The notes beneath the pieces are model-generated. The model had not been told where the DNA came from, made no database searches, and saw only the letters and a program-made list of their open reading frames with translations. Positions 26,312 through 34,587 of a stretch of DNA of 64,000 nucleotides are shown in pieces. How positions within the stretch are numbered: position 1 is the first letter of the stretch; each line of letters starts with the position of its first letter. Source of the stretch: Rhizobium johnstonii 3841 (GTDB taxonomy: Bacteria; Pseudomonadota; Alphaproteobacteria; Rhizobiales; Rhizobiaceae); contig NC_008379.1 of assembly GCF_000009265.1 (NCBI RefSeq), positions 1 through 64,000 of the forward strand, written 5' to 3'. Position numbers and translations under genes: made by a program.

Positions 26312-27064
26312 TCATTGGCGCTGCCTTCCGGCGTAACCGATCAAGCCGCGTTCGTCGCCATCATATTCATCATCGTCGCCGGAGAGCTGCACGAGTGTCG
26401 CGTATTTCATGATGCGCACGCAATGACGGCCGGCCGATACCAGGATCCCCTTGTTCGCCAGCTTCGTCATCATTCGCGACACAGTTTCGATCGTCAGGCC
26501 GAGATAGTCGGCAATGTCGAGCCGAGTCATCGGCAGCTCGACGATGGCATTGGATCGGCAATGACCCGGGTCACGGCGAAGCTGCTTCAACAGGAAGCTG
26601 CAGAGCCGCTCCTCGGCATCCTTGCAGGACAGGAGCACCATCTGGTCCTGAGCGGCGGCCATCTCGTCGCGAAGCCGGGCGAAGACCTCCGGCCGCAACT
26701 CCGGCGAGTTGCTGACCTCAGCCTCGAAAGCCTTGCGTGAGAAGCGGCGAACCTTGGTATCGGTGACGGCCTCGGCGCTGTAGAGATAGTGGTTCTTCAA
26801 CGATACGCCGACAATGTCGCCGGCATGGAGGAAACCGGTGATGACGCGCCGGCCATCGGAGATGACCCTGAAGATGCGCAGGTTCCCCTCAACCACTTCA
26901 AAGAGGTGTTTGGCGACGTCGCCCTCGAAGAACAGCGACTGGCCGGCGGCCAGATGTTCGACTGGCTGCTTTCTGAAAAGCGCCTGCAAGCAGTTCGGCT
27001 CGGAGCCGAGAAACGCCGTGTTGGCGATTTCTAGAGCGGGGTGAAAATGGGTTGCCTGCAGCAT
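26312..27064 (-). CDS. FixK-type Crp/Fnr activator (second copy)
   Basis: A 250-residue Crp/Fnr protein similar along its length to the first FixK (EGDVAKHLFEVVEGNLRIFR; VISDGRRVITGFLHAGDIVG). Its helix-turn-helix is MTRLDIADYLGLTIETVSR, the same recognition helix. It has a few cysteines but no N-terminal FNR cluster, so it is a FixK. A minus-strand K-box lies 88 bp upstream and the fxkR regulator is divergent from it. It should recognise the same TTGAT-N4-ATCAA sites as the first FixK. Confidence 0.9.
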   Translation of the reverse strand: MLQATHFHPALEIANTAFLGSEPNCLQALFRKQPVEHLAAGQSLFFEGDVAKHLFEVVEGNLRIFRVISDGRRVITGFLHAGDIVGVSLKNHYLYSAEAVTDTKVRRFSRKAFEAEVSNSPELRPEVFARLRDEMAAAQDQMVLLSCKDAEERLCSFLLKQLRRDPGHCRSNAIVELPMTRLDIADYLGLTIETVSRMMTKLANKGILVSAGRHCVRIMKYATLVQLSGDDDEYDGDERGLIGYAGRQRQ

Positions 27065-27151
27065 GACCGTTCCCTCTGTGCTGTCGATGAGTACAATTGA
27101 CCGGCTTCTGGTGACACACCGATGCCATGCGTGTTAAAGACGGTGCCATTG

Positions 27152-27167
27152 GGTAACAGTTTGTAAC
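27152..27167 (-). promoter_or_regulatory. K-box upstream of the second fixK
   Basis: On the minus strand GTTACAAACTGTTACC differs from the copy at 19801-19816 only in its last base, even sharing the AACT spacer. It lies between the second fixK and fxkR. Confidence 0.8.
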
Positions 27168-27190
27168 AAGCGCGGCTTGACGGATGGGCG

Positions 27191-27916
27191 ATGGCAACAC
27201 TTCAGCATGACGCGCATCTTCTCGTCGTCGACGACGATCCGCGTATTCGTCAGATGCTGACGCGCTATTTCGAGGACGAAGGTTACGCCGTTTCGTCCGC
27301 CTCCGACGGGATCGAGATGCGGGTACACATGCGCCAGCAGAGTTTCGATGCCATCCTGCTCGACCTTGTCCTTCCCGGCGGCGCTGACGGCCTTGATCTT
27401 GCCCGCGAAATTCGCGCCCAATCCGATGTTCCGATCATGATGCTGACGGGTCGCGACGACGTCGTGGACCGGATCGTCGGTCTGGAAATCGGCGCCGACG
27501 ATTACGTCGCCAAACCCTTCCACCTCAGAGAAGTCCATGCGCGGTTGAAGTCGATCCTGCGCCGTCGGCAATCTTCGGGACCCAATGCCGAGCCGGTCAG
27601 CGAGGAAATCGTCGGTTTCGAGTATTGGAAGCTCAATCTCAGTCGCCGCCAGCTTGTCGATCCCCAAGGTGCGGAGATCGAATTGACGACCGGCGAATTC
27701 GACATGCTGGCAACCTTCGTGCGGCATGCCGGCCGGGTGCTAACCCGTGACGTGCTGATGGATCTGACCCGGGGCCGAAACCTCGAAGCCTTCGACCGGA
27801 CGATCGATGCCCAGATCGTTCGGTTGCGCCGCAAAATCGAAACAGATCCGAAGAGACCGCAATTCATCAAGGCCGTACGCGGCGTCGGCTACGTCTTCAC
27901 CGCCAGGCTGGATTGA
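27191..27916 (+). CDS. fxkR: FxkR-type OmpR-family response regulator
   Basis: The 241-residue response regulator has a receiver domain (DDD at 14-16, phospho-acceptor Asp58, VAKPF lysine) and a C-terminal winged helix (ELTTGEFDMLATFVRHAGRV; VRGVGYVF) of the OmpR/PhoB type. In R. etli FxkR replaces FixJ: it links hybrid FixL to fixK by binding K-boxes. Here it is divergent from a fixK with the K-box between them, and fixL lies 4.6 kb away. The name rests on this context. Confidence 0.88.
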   Translation: MATLQHDAHLLVVDDDPRIRQMLTRYFEDEGYAVSSASDGIEMRVHMRQQSFDAILLDLVLPGGADGLDLAREIRAQSDVPIMMLTGRDDVVDRIVGLEIGADDYVAKPFHLREVHARLKSILRRRQSSGPNAEPVSEEIVGFEYWKLNLSRRQLVDPQGAEIELTTGEFDMLATFVRHAGRVLTRDVLMDLTRGRNLEAFDRTIDAQIVRLRRKIETDPKRPQFIKAVRGVGYVFTARLD

Positions 27917-28091
27917 CGAGTTTAGGACATGTTGACGCTTGCGGCGGCCACTTCCGTCGTCCGTCCGCGGATGGTTTCGTGAAGCAGTTGCCTCGTCAGA
28001 TGTTTGCGCTCGGGATAGGGATTATGATTCCTCGGCCCTGCACCCCTCGACATGTTGCAAGAGGCGAGATCAAACCGGCGCGCAGTGTGCC

Positions 28092-28105
28092 TTGAACGCC
28101 GTCAA
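28092..28105 (+). promoter_or_regulatory. FNR-like box upstream of the alcohol dehydrogenase
   Basis: TTGAACGCCGTCAA keeps the core TTGA-N6-TCAA but not the fifth base, 84 bp before the start at 28190. Confidence 0.45.
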
Positions 28106-28189
28106 GAACCGCTTTGCGATGAATCAATGCGCCGCCGGGTGCCGCCTTCATCATCCCCGCCGAACAAACATCGCGAAGGGATGAAGATC

Positions 28190-29263
28190 ATGACGAACAA
28201 ACTGATGAAGGCGGCTGTGGTGCGCGAATTCGGCAAACCGCTCGCAATCGAATGCGTGCCGGTGCCTGTTCCTGGGCCAGGCGAAATTCTGGTGAAGGTC
28301 GTCGCATGCGGCGTCTGCCATACCGATCTGCACGCAGCCGACGGCGACTGGCCAGTCAAGCCGACGCCGCCCTTCATTCCAGGCCATGAGGCGGCCGGCA
28401 TCGTCGCCGCCCTCGGTTCCGGCGTCACCGAATTCAAGGAAGGTGATGCCGTCGGCGTCGCCTGGCTTCACGACGCCTGCCTTCGCTGCGAATATTGCGA
28501 AACCGGCTGGGAAACGCTTTGCGAACACCAGCACAATACCGGCTACAGTTGCAACGGCGGCTTTGCTGAATACGTCATCGCCTCCGCCGCCTTCGCCGCC
28601 CGCCTTCCCCAAAACGTCAACTTCTCCGAGATCGCGCCGATCCTCTGCGCCGGCGTCACCACTTACAAGGGCTTGAAGGAAACCGAGGCACGGCCCGGTG
28701 AATGGGTGGCGATATCGGGTGTGGGCGGCCTCGGTCACGTCGCGATCCAATATGCCAAGGCGATGGGCCTCAAGGTGGTCGCCCTCGATGTCGCCGCCGC
28801 CAAGCTCGACCTCGCTCGCCAGGTCGGCGCCGATCTCGCACTCAATGTGCTGTCCGAAGACACAATCGAGAAAGTGCTGAAAGTAACGAGCGGCGGCGCC
28901 CATGGCGTGCTTGTCACCGCCGTCTCTCCGCCTGCTTTCTCGCAGGCACTCAGTATGGTGCGCCGCAAAGGCACCGTCAGCCTTGTCGGCCTGCCGCCGG
29001 GTAACTTCCCGATGCCGATCTTCGACGTGGTGCTGAAACGCATCACAGTGCGTGGTTCGATCGTCGGAACACGCCGTGACCTCGATGAAGCTCTCGCATT
29101 CGCCACCGAAGGTCGTGTCCGGGCCGAGATCGCCAAAGCACCGCTCGATGATATCAACGATATCTTTGCCGGTCTGAAGGCGGGAACGATCGAGGGGCGC
29201 ATGGTGCTCGACATCGCCGGGCAGGCGAGCGCATTGGCAACGCAGGGACAGTCCGCTGCCTAG
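28190..29263 (+). CDS. Zinc-dependent alcohol dehydrogenase (AdhA/AdhP type)
   Basis: A 357-residue medium-chain dehydrogenase starting MTNKLMKAAVV (GAAGGGA is about 8 bases upstream; an ATG at 28181 is also possible). Catalytic zinc ligands are in CGVCHTDLHAADGDW and GHEAAG; the structural zinc cysteines are in CLRCEYCETGWETLC. The NAD site is GVGGLGHVAIQYAK. It interconverts ethanol or other primary alcohols and aldehydes, useful for redox balance at low oxygen. A strong hairpin (29281-29306) follows. Confidence 0.93.
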   Translation: MTNKLMKAAVVREFGKPLAIECVPVPVPGPGEILVKVVACGVCHTDLHAADGDWPVKPTPPFIPGHEAAGIVAALGSGVTEFKEGDAVGVAWLHDACLRCEYCETGWETLCEHQHNTGYSCNGGFAEYVIASAAFAARLPQNVNFSEIAPILCAGVTTYKGLKETEARPGEWVAISGVGGLGHVAIQYAKAMGLKVVALDVAAAKLDLARQVGADLALNVLSEDTIEKVLKVTSGGAHGVLVTAVSPPAFSQALSMVRRKGTVSLVGLPPGNFPMPIFDVVLKRITVRGSIVGTRRDLDEALAFATEGRVRAEIAKAPLDDINDIFAGLKAGTIEGRMVLDIAGQASALATQGQSAA

Positions 29264-29280
29264 CCAACCACTGCGCAGCA

Positions 29281-29306
29281 GTCCCGCCGCCGCGAAGCGG
29301 CGGGAC
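29281..29306 (+). terminator. Hairpin after the alcohol dehydrogenase
   Basis: GTCCCGCCGC and GCGGCGGGAC form a perfect 10-bp stem with a 6-base loop, 18 bp after the stop codon. No T-run follows. Confidence 0.5.
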
Positions 29307-29408
29307 GCTGGCATTTCCAACAGCAGCAGAACAGCTTTGCCGTAACATGCGTTGATTATTGATCTCATAGGGACGGCTGCAAGCGTTACCATGCTTGCCT
29401 CTTCAATT

Positions 29409-29422
29409 TTGACGTCGATCAA
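29409..29422 (+). promoter_or_regulatory. FNR/FixK box upstream of the second CBS-BON gene
   Basis: TTGACGTCGATCAA fits TTGAC-N4-ATCAA. It is 168 bp before the ATG at 29590. Confidence 0.6.
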
Positions 29423-29589
29423 AGCATCCCGCTTTCATCGACGCTACCTTCCTCCCACTGGTTCAAGCGCGGCCGCCCTCCGACGCGATCGATATCCAGC
29501 CAATGGTTTCGTCGCCAAATGCTGACCCATTCGAAACCTTCGGAGCGCCATCGGCGCGATCCCAAACCTGCCTTCATCAGGAGTTGAAA

Positions 29590-30307
29590 ATGCTCGTTCA
29601 AGGCATCATGACCTCCGATCACCGTAACGGCATCCTGCTCCGTTGCCGAAGCCGCGAAGCGAATGCTCGACAACAAGATCAGTGGCCTGCCGGTCGTTGA
29701 TGCAAACGGAGCGCTCGTCGGTATCGTCAGCGACGGCGATTTCCTGCGCCGTAGTGAGCTGAACACCGAGCGCAAGCGTTCCTGGCTACTCGAATGGCTG
29801 ACCAGCCCGGGCAAGATCGCCGACGAATATGTCCGCGCTCATGGGCGACGGGTCGAGGAAGTGATGACCGCACCGGTCAGCGCGATCGCGCCGACCGCTT
29901 CGATCTCAGACGCCGTCAGGCTGATGGAGCGTCGGGATATCAAGCGCCTGCCCGTCGTCACCGATGGCAGGCTCGTCGGCATTGTTGCCCGCTCCGACCT
30001 GCTGCGCGCGCTGTCGCAAGCTCTGCCGGCCGCCGCCGTTTCCGCAAGCGATGCGCAGATCCAGGCAGCGATCGACACCGAGCTTGCCCGGCAGAGCTGG
30101 AGCCGTAACGGCTTCATCCATTGCCGGGTCACGAACGGCGTTGCCGAGCTGAGTGGCACCATCTTTGACGAACGCGAACGTCTCGCCGCGAAAGTCGCGG
30201 TGGAGAATGTCCCGGGCGTGACGTCGATCAAGGACCAGCTCGTCTGGGTCGATCCCTATTATGGCGTCGCAATCCCGCCCCCGGAGACCGAGGCCAGACA
30301 GGGCTGA
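29590..30307 (+). pseudogene. CBS-BON protein with an N-terminal frameshift
   Basis: The ATG at 29590 encodes MLVQGIMTSD, the expected CBS-BON start. The sequence ITVTASCSVAEAAKRMLDNK then continues in another frame from about 29618, so one base is missing near 29617-29620. Downstream the frame is open through two CBS domains (VVDANGALVGIVSDGDFL; VVTDGRLVGIVARSDLL) and a BON domain (CRVTNGVAELSGTIFDE). Re-initiation at 29663 would give a 214-residue protein lacking the first helix and strand of CBS1. A sequencing error is possible. Paralog of the gene at 9148-9828. Confidence 0.75.
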
Positions 30308-30322
30308 ACTCGAGGGAAAACC

Positions 30323-30448
30323 ATGGAACACCCGGCTCTCAACGATCGCATGGCGCAACTGCTGGCCACCTCGATGCTCGCAATGTCGGCAACATTCGTA
30401 CTTCTCTTTCCCGACAGGAAAAAACTCGCCGTCTCATCGGAAGGGTGA
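30323..30448 (+). CDS. Very small membrane protein
   Basis: A 41-residue ORF, MEHPALNDRMAQLLATSMLA then a hydrophobic stretch, ending in a basic tail. It has one probable membrane segment (about 12-30) and CGAGGG 6 bases before the ATG. It is just downstream of the CBS-BON gene in the same direction. No family recognised. Confidence 0.45.
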   Translation: MEHPALNDRMAQLLATSMLAMSATFVLLFPDRKKLAVSSEG

Positions 30449-30463
30449 GGGTCAGGACGTCAA

Positions 30464-30958
30464 ATGCCGAAAAAGCTGTTCGGTTTTGTGCTCCTCATGG
30501 GTCGCCATCATCAGATCGCGATTGCCGCCCTTTCGATCCTCCTCTTCCTCGCCGGTATCGCGCCGCTTGAGGTGCAAAGGCGCATCATCAACGCGGCCAC
30601 AGGGGGCGCTTCCTACCTGGCCATCCTGATTCTTGTTTTCGCTTACCTCGGCCTCGCCCTTCTGGAAGGTCTGACCAAGCTGGCGCTGAACCTCTATCGC
30701 GGATGGATCGGCGAGGTCGCGATCCGCTGGCTTCGCATGGGCGTGCTCGCCGCATCCGAGTGCTTTCACGAATCTCCCGTCGATGCACTCGCCGAAGGTG
30801 TCCAGCTTTCGATCGTCCTGGCCAAGGCGGAACCCGTCGGTGGCTTCGTTGGCACCAGCGTTTCGGAGCCCCTCCTGCAGTCGGGCATCCTGATTGCAGT
30901 CGGCGGTTACATGATCTACCTGCAGCCGCTGATGGCGCTTGCCGTCGCCGTCGTCATC
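30464..30958 (+). pseudogene. Truncated ABC transporter membrane domain
   Basis: About 165 residues with repeated membrane segments (AALSILLFLAGIAPLEVQRR; LAILILVFAYLGLALLEG; MIYLQPLMALAVAVVI) typical of the start of an ABC exporter transmembrane domain. At about 30958 the reading frame runs into sequence that is the antisense of the acetyl-CoA hydrolase C-terminus. The rest of the membrane domain and the whole ATPase domain are missing. A deletion joined the two genes tail to tail. Confidence 0.65.
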
Positions 30959-32445
30959 CGTCCCGTTCGGCGAAGGTTATCGTGCCATCCGAGGGCTTCT
31001 TCGATCAGATGCGGCGTATGCCCGCCGCGCAACAGCGCCCGCCGGTAATATTCCGCGAGCATCTCCCGGTAGCTTGGGTGCACGCAATTGGCAATAATGA
31101 CTTTGGCGCGTTCTCGTGGCGCCAGTCCGCGAAGATCGGCAAGACCGATTTCGGTAACGAGAATATCGACATCATGCTCGGTATGATCGACATGGCTGAC
31201 CATCGGCACGACGCGTGAGATCGCCCCGTCCTTGGCAAGCGATTTCGTCACGAAGATCGACATATAGGCGTTGCGGGCGAAATCGCCGGAGCCGCCGATG
31301 CCGTTCATCATGTGCGTGCCGCCGACATGGGTCGAGTTAACGTTGCCGTAGATGTCCAATTCCAATGCCGTGTTGATCGCAATGATACCGAGCCGGCGGA
31401 TGACTTCGGGATGGTTGCTGATTTCCTGCGGTCGCAGCACCAGCCGCTGTTTGTAGTGCTCGATCCCGGAAAGCACGCTGCGATGCCTTTGCGTCGAGAG
31501 TGTCATGGAGGATCCGGAAGCAAAGGCGAGCTTACCGGCATCGATCAGGTCGAAGGTCGAATCTTGCAGCACCTCGGAATAGAGGGTGAGATCGTGGAAG
31601 GGCGTCGCGGTGAAGCCATAAAGCACGGCATTGGCGATCGTCCCGATGCCGGCCTGCAGCGGCTGCAGCCTTTCCGTCAGCCGGCCACGCCGCACCTCGT
31701 TCAACAGGAATTCGGTCAGATGACCGGCGATCGCGTTGGTCTCGGCATCCGGCGGCTCCACCGTAGAGGCACTGTCGCTGCTCTGCGTGATGACGATTGC
31801 CGCGATCTTTTCCGCAGGGATAGGAATGAACGGCACGCCGATGCGGCAGTCGGGTGCCACGATCGGGATTGCCTCGCGGCTCGGCCGATTGGTCGGAATG
31901 TAGATGTCGTGGAGCCCCTCGAGTGCTTCCGGCTGAGAGAGGTTGATCTCGACGATCACTTTCGGGGCGAGAATCGCGAAACTCGCCGAATTTCCGACGG
32001 AGGTGGTCGGTACGATGCCGCCATCTTCTGTAATCGCCGTTGCTTCGACGACGGCGACGTCGACTGGCGGGACTTGTCCGCTGCGCAGGGACTCGACGGT
32101 CTCGGAAAGATGCTGGTCGATGAACATCACCTCGCCGGCATTGATCGCCTCGCGCATGACAGGATCCGACTGGAAAGGCATGCGCCGCGCGATGACATGC
32201 GCCTCGACGAGAGTTCTATCGAGATTGTGGCCAAGCGAGGCGCCAGTCATCAGCGTGATCTTCAGCGGATCGCGCCTTGCCCTTTCCGCCAGAGCCAGCG
32301 GCACGGCTCTAGCCTCGCCGGCCCGCGTAAAGCCGCTCATGCCGACGGTCATCCCATCCGTGATCAGACGCGCCGCTTCATCGGCACTGACAATGCGATC
32401 CCAGAGCTTCGCGCTTCGGAGACGGTCCCTGAACATAGCGAGCAA
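30916..32445 (-). CDS. Acetyl-CoA hydrolase / CoA transferase (Ach1/ScpC family)
   Basis: The 509-residue protein has the family blocks GMTVGMSGFTRAGEARAVP at the N-terminus, GIGTIANAVLYGF, the active-site glutamate region YSEVLQDSTFDLIDAGKL, NSTHVGGTHMMNGIGGSGDF and HPSYREMLAEYY. It exchanges or releases CoA from acetyl- or succinyl-CoA. The final dozen residues (TTATASAISGCR) do not look native and are read through from the truncated ABC gene, so the natural stop was probably lost at the junction near 30958. The core is intact. The usp gene directly upstream (3-bp gap) is in the same direction. Confidence 0.9.
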   Translation of the reverse strand: MLAMFRDRLRSAKLWDRIVSADEAARLITDGMTVGMSGFTRAGEARAVPLALAERARRDPLKITLMTGASLGHNLDRTLVEAHVIARRMPFQSDPVMREAINAGEVMFIDQHLSETVESLRSGQVPPVDVAVVEATAITEDGGIVPTTSVGNSASFAILAPKVIVEINLSQPEALEGLHDIYIPTNRPSREAIPIVAPDCRIGVPFIPIPAEKIAAIVITQSSDSASTVEPPDAETNAIAGHLTEFLLNEVRRGRLTERLQPLQAGIGTIANAVLYGFTATPFHDLTLYSEVLQDSTFDLIDAGKLAFASGSSMTLSTQRHRSVLSGIEHYKQRLVLRPQEISNHPEVIRRLGIIAINTALELDIYGNVNSTHVGGTHMMNGIGGSGDFARNAYMSIFVTKSLAKDGAISRVVPMVSHVDHTEHDVDILVTEIGLADLRGLAPRERAKVIIANCVHPSYREMLAEYYRRALLRGGHTPHLIEEALGWHDNLRRTGRMTTATASAISGCR

Positions 32446-32448
32446 TCC

Positions 32449-33273
32449 TCAATGCGATATCAGGATAGGCAGGCTGATATTGGTCAGCACGGCTTGGGTA
32501 GCGCCGCCAAGCACGAATTCGCGCAGGCGCGAGTGGCCGAAACCGCCCATGACGAGAAGGTCTGCTCGCAACTCGAAGGCCTTGGTCTGTAGCACTTCTC
32601 CGACCGGTTCGCCGTGCGCACGTACGCGTGTCGCCTCCGCCTTTACGCCGCTCCTCAGCAGATTCTCGACGAGATAATCGCCCGTCTCGTATTTCACGGG
32701 CTTCTCATCGATAACGGAGAGCAGACGGACCTTGGAAGCCCGCTCCAGGAAAAACGAGGCATCATGTGCCGCCCGTGCGGCAGCGCAGCTGCCATCCCAG
32801 GCGATGGCGACGTGGTCCATTCGGCCACCGAAAGGTGCAGACGGATACAGGATGAGCGGCCGACCGGACGCAAATAGCACCGCCTCGACGATCGGACGGG
32901 AGATCCCTGCCGCTTCCAGCAGCACCAGATCGTAGGCGCGCGATGCTTCCGAAAGGACTTCGACGACGAAAGGCTCCGCAGTCTTGATCTCGCGCGTGCG
33001 TACGTCCACGCAAGCCGCTTTTGCCGCATCGACCGCCATCCGGGTCAGCGCCGAGGCACGCTTGCGACTGAGTGCCCCGGCGTCCCGCGCCATCTTCCCC
33101 GCATCGATGATCAGCGACGACAGTGCATTGGAAACGTCGGGAATGGTAATCTCCATCGCACAGACGGTAAGTGTCGCCTGCATGTGGTGTGCAAGTGCGA
33201 CGGCGTTGGCAATCATGAATTCCGAAGTCGCATCCGGATAGGTGAGGAGCGGAAGAAAGAGGTGTTGCTTCAT
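32449..33273 (-). CDS. Universal stress protein
   Basis: A 274-residue tandem-type Usp. The start MKQHLFLPLLTYPDA is preceded by GGAG 7 bases away. The C-terminal half carries the ATP-type loop GGFGHSRLREFVLGG and ends in LPILISH; the N-terminal half is more diverged. Probably cytoplasmic, with a stress or low-oxygen survival role. It lies 3 bp before the acetyl-CoA hydrolase in the same direction. A palindromic anaerobox is 70 bp upstream. Confidence 0.88.
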   Translation of the reverse strand: MKQHLFLPLLTYPDATSEFMIANAVALAHHMQATLTVCAMEITIPDVSNALSSLIIDAGKMARDAGALSRKRASALTRMAVDAAKAACVDVRTREIKTAEPFVVEVLSEASRAYDLVLLEAAGISRPIVEAVLFASGRPLILYPSAPFGGRMDHVAIAWDGSCAAARAAHDASFFLERASKVRLLSVIDEKPVKYETGDYLVENLLRSGVKAEATRVRAHGEPVGEVLQTKAFELRADLLVMGGFGHSRLREFVLGGATQAVLTNISLPILISH

Positions 33274-33342
33274 GCTAGTCTCCAGACGAAAGAGGCGAGA
33301 CCTGATATTTGCTACAGTCTGGCATCGCTCTGGAATTACGAA

Positions 33343-33356
33343 TTGACGTACGTCAA
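33343..33356 (-). promoter_or_regulatory. FNR/FixK-type box of the usp-CoA hydrolase unit
   Basis: TTGACGTACGTCAA, a perfect palindrome TTGAC-N4-GTCAA, 70 bp before the usp ATG. Confidence 0.6.
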
Positions 33357-33431
33357 AGATGGCGCCCTGCTGAGTAACGATGGCGTTGATCAGTGGGCCC
33401 GCCTTCCGGCCGGCGCAAGGCATGAACCATT

Positions 33432-33740
33432 TCAGCAGATACTTGCCGGCTTGCTTTTGACATGCGCACCTTGCCGCCATGAAAGGAGATCGTCCGCGCT
33501 AATTCGGATGCGACCATCCGGTTCGACGTCGCCGCGATCATACTTCGCGGACGCAATGCGGCTAAACAGCTCGATATTTTCCTGAAGTCGGTTCTCGTCG
33601 CAACGTCGTGGTTCTGCGACCTCCAGAATGGCTGCCCTGTCAATGACGACCATCTGATTTGCGCCGCCTGCATCCATCGCAAGCAACGCTTCGTCGCCGG
33701 ACGACTTCATCATCCCACTGATCAGCTTTAATGACATCAT
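33432..33740 (-). CDS. Small protein, DUF1488-like, second paralog
   Basis: A 102-residue protein starting MMSLKLISGMM; GGAG lies 5 bases before the ATG. The open frame extends further upstream without a good start. The core MVVIDRAAILEVAEPRRCDE, then NIELFSRIASAKY, then IRISADDLLSWRQ matches the protein at 25782-26132 in layout. Function unknown. A perfect anaerobox lies about 106 bp upstream. Confidence 0.65.
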   Translation of the reverse strand: MMSLKLISGMMKSSGDEALLAMDAGGANQMVVIDRAAILEVAEPRRCDENRLQENIELFSRIASAKYDRGDVEPDGRIRISADDLLSWRQGAHVKSKPASIC

Positions 33741-33845
33741 CTTATCTCCGGACCGGTTGATCTCCCTGGAAAACTTGCCGCAGGAAAGCTCTTGGACGAC
33801 CTCGGCAAGTTGCGGGAAACCATACCCCGGCTTGAAAAACATGCC

Positions 33846-33859
33846 TTGATAAATATCAA
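33846..33859 (-). promoter_or_regulatory. FNR/FixK anaerobox of the second DUF1488-like gene
   Basis: TTGATAAATATCAA is a perfect TTGAT-N4-ATCAA site, 106 bp before the start at 33740. The next plus-strand gene is 394 bp away. Confidence 0.75.
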
Positions 33860-34253
33860 AGGAAATAGCTTGCCGAATGAATGGGGAAGGTACGGTAGGG
33901 GAGCTACAAGAGCCGCAGCAGCCTCGGATCAGGGCACGGATTATCGAACGTGACGGCCCAGGAACAGATAGGCGGTGGGATACAGCGGCATGCAAATCAC
34001 TTGCTTGGTGAATAGCGGATCGACGGTTCGCATCCGTTCAAGAGCACTAAACGGGCGGGGCCCCGGCTGAGTCGTGCCGATTTGCAACGATTGCTTCGAG
34101 TCTTTCTCGCAACACCTGAGCGGGAACTGTAATCTTGGACGGATTTGGCTGGATTAGAACGTTTCAGTTACGGTATCCGTAGGACTGCGAAGCGATTTGC
34201 GCGAGCGGGACAGCTAGAGAAAGCAAGTCCGCATCTCCTAAAGCAGGACCTTG
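33860..34253 (+). other. Non-coding stretch
   Basis: About 390 bp with no supported gene. I see no strong hairpin, box or remnant beyond a short GC-rich patch near 34060. Confidence 0.4.
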
Positions 34254-34502
34254 ATGAACGCGGATATGATAGCCGCCTGGGCGGTGGAAAATGGATTCCA
34301 TGCGATGGATTCCGGGAATTATCGTCGCCATGACAATGCAGGCGTGATCACGATTGAGATAAAGAGGATGTCATTCCTCCTCATCGATGAGAGGCAAGGA
34401 TTGCGACCGCGCCTCATATCGCGGTTGTTCAAAGACATATCCCTCACAAGCGGGAGCGGCCGCTTGCAGGGTCTTCTTCTTGACCGCAATCCCGATCATT
34501 GA
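34254..34502 (+). CDS. Hypothetical protein
   Basis: An 82-residue protein starting MNADMIAAWAVENGFHAMDS, with AGGA about 6 bases upstream. It contains IEIKRMSFLLIDERQGLRPR, then a basic stretch. No membrane segment or signal. Not recognised. The composition looks coding, but support is limited to the start signal and amino-acid pattern. Confidence 0.5.
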   Translation: MNADMIAAWAVENGFHAMDSGNYRRHDNAGVITIEIKRMSFLLIDERQGLRPRLISRLFKDISLTSGSGRLQGLLLDRNPDH

Positions 34503-34587
34503 GCGCTAACGCTTCCCCCAGCCCAGCCAATTCAGGTGGCGGATCATGGCTGACGCCTATGAGCACCGTCGCAAACGTTCAACACGT

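Noticed and set aside
28151..29422. A 423-codon open frame antisense to the alcohol dehydrogenase
   Set aside because: It mirrors a strongly supported gene, is caused by high-GC codon bias, and its product has no family features or credible start.
31312..32592. Long open frames antisense to the acetyl-CoA hydrolase and, at 61811-62914 and 62568-63629, to the emrA/emrB genes
   Set aside because: All are shadows of well-supported genes in high-GC DNA; none shows motifs or ribosome sites.
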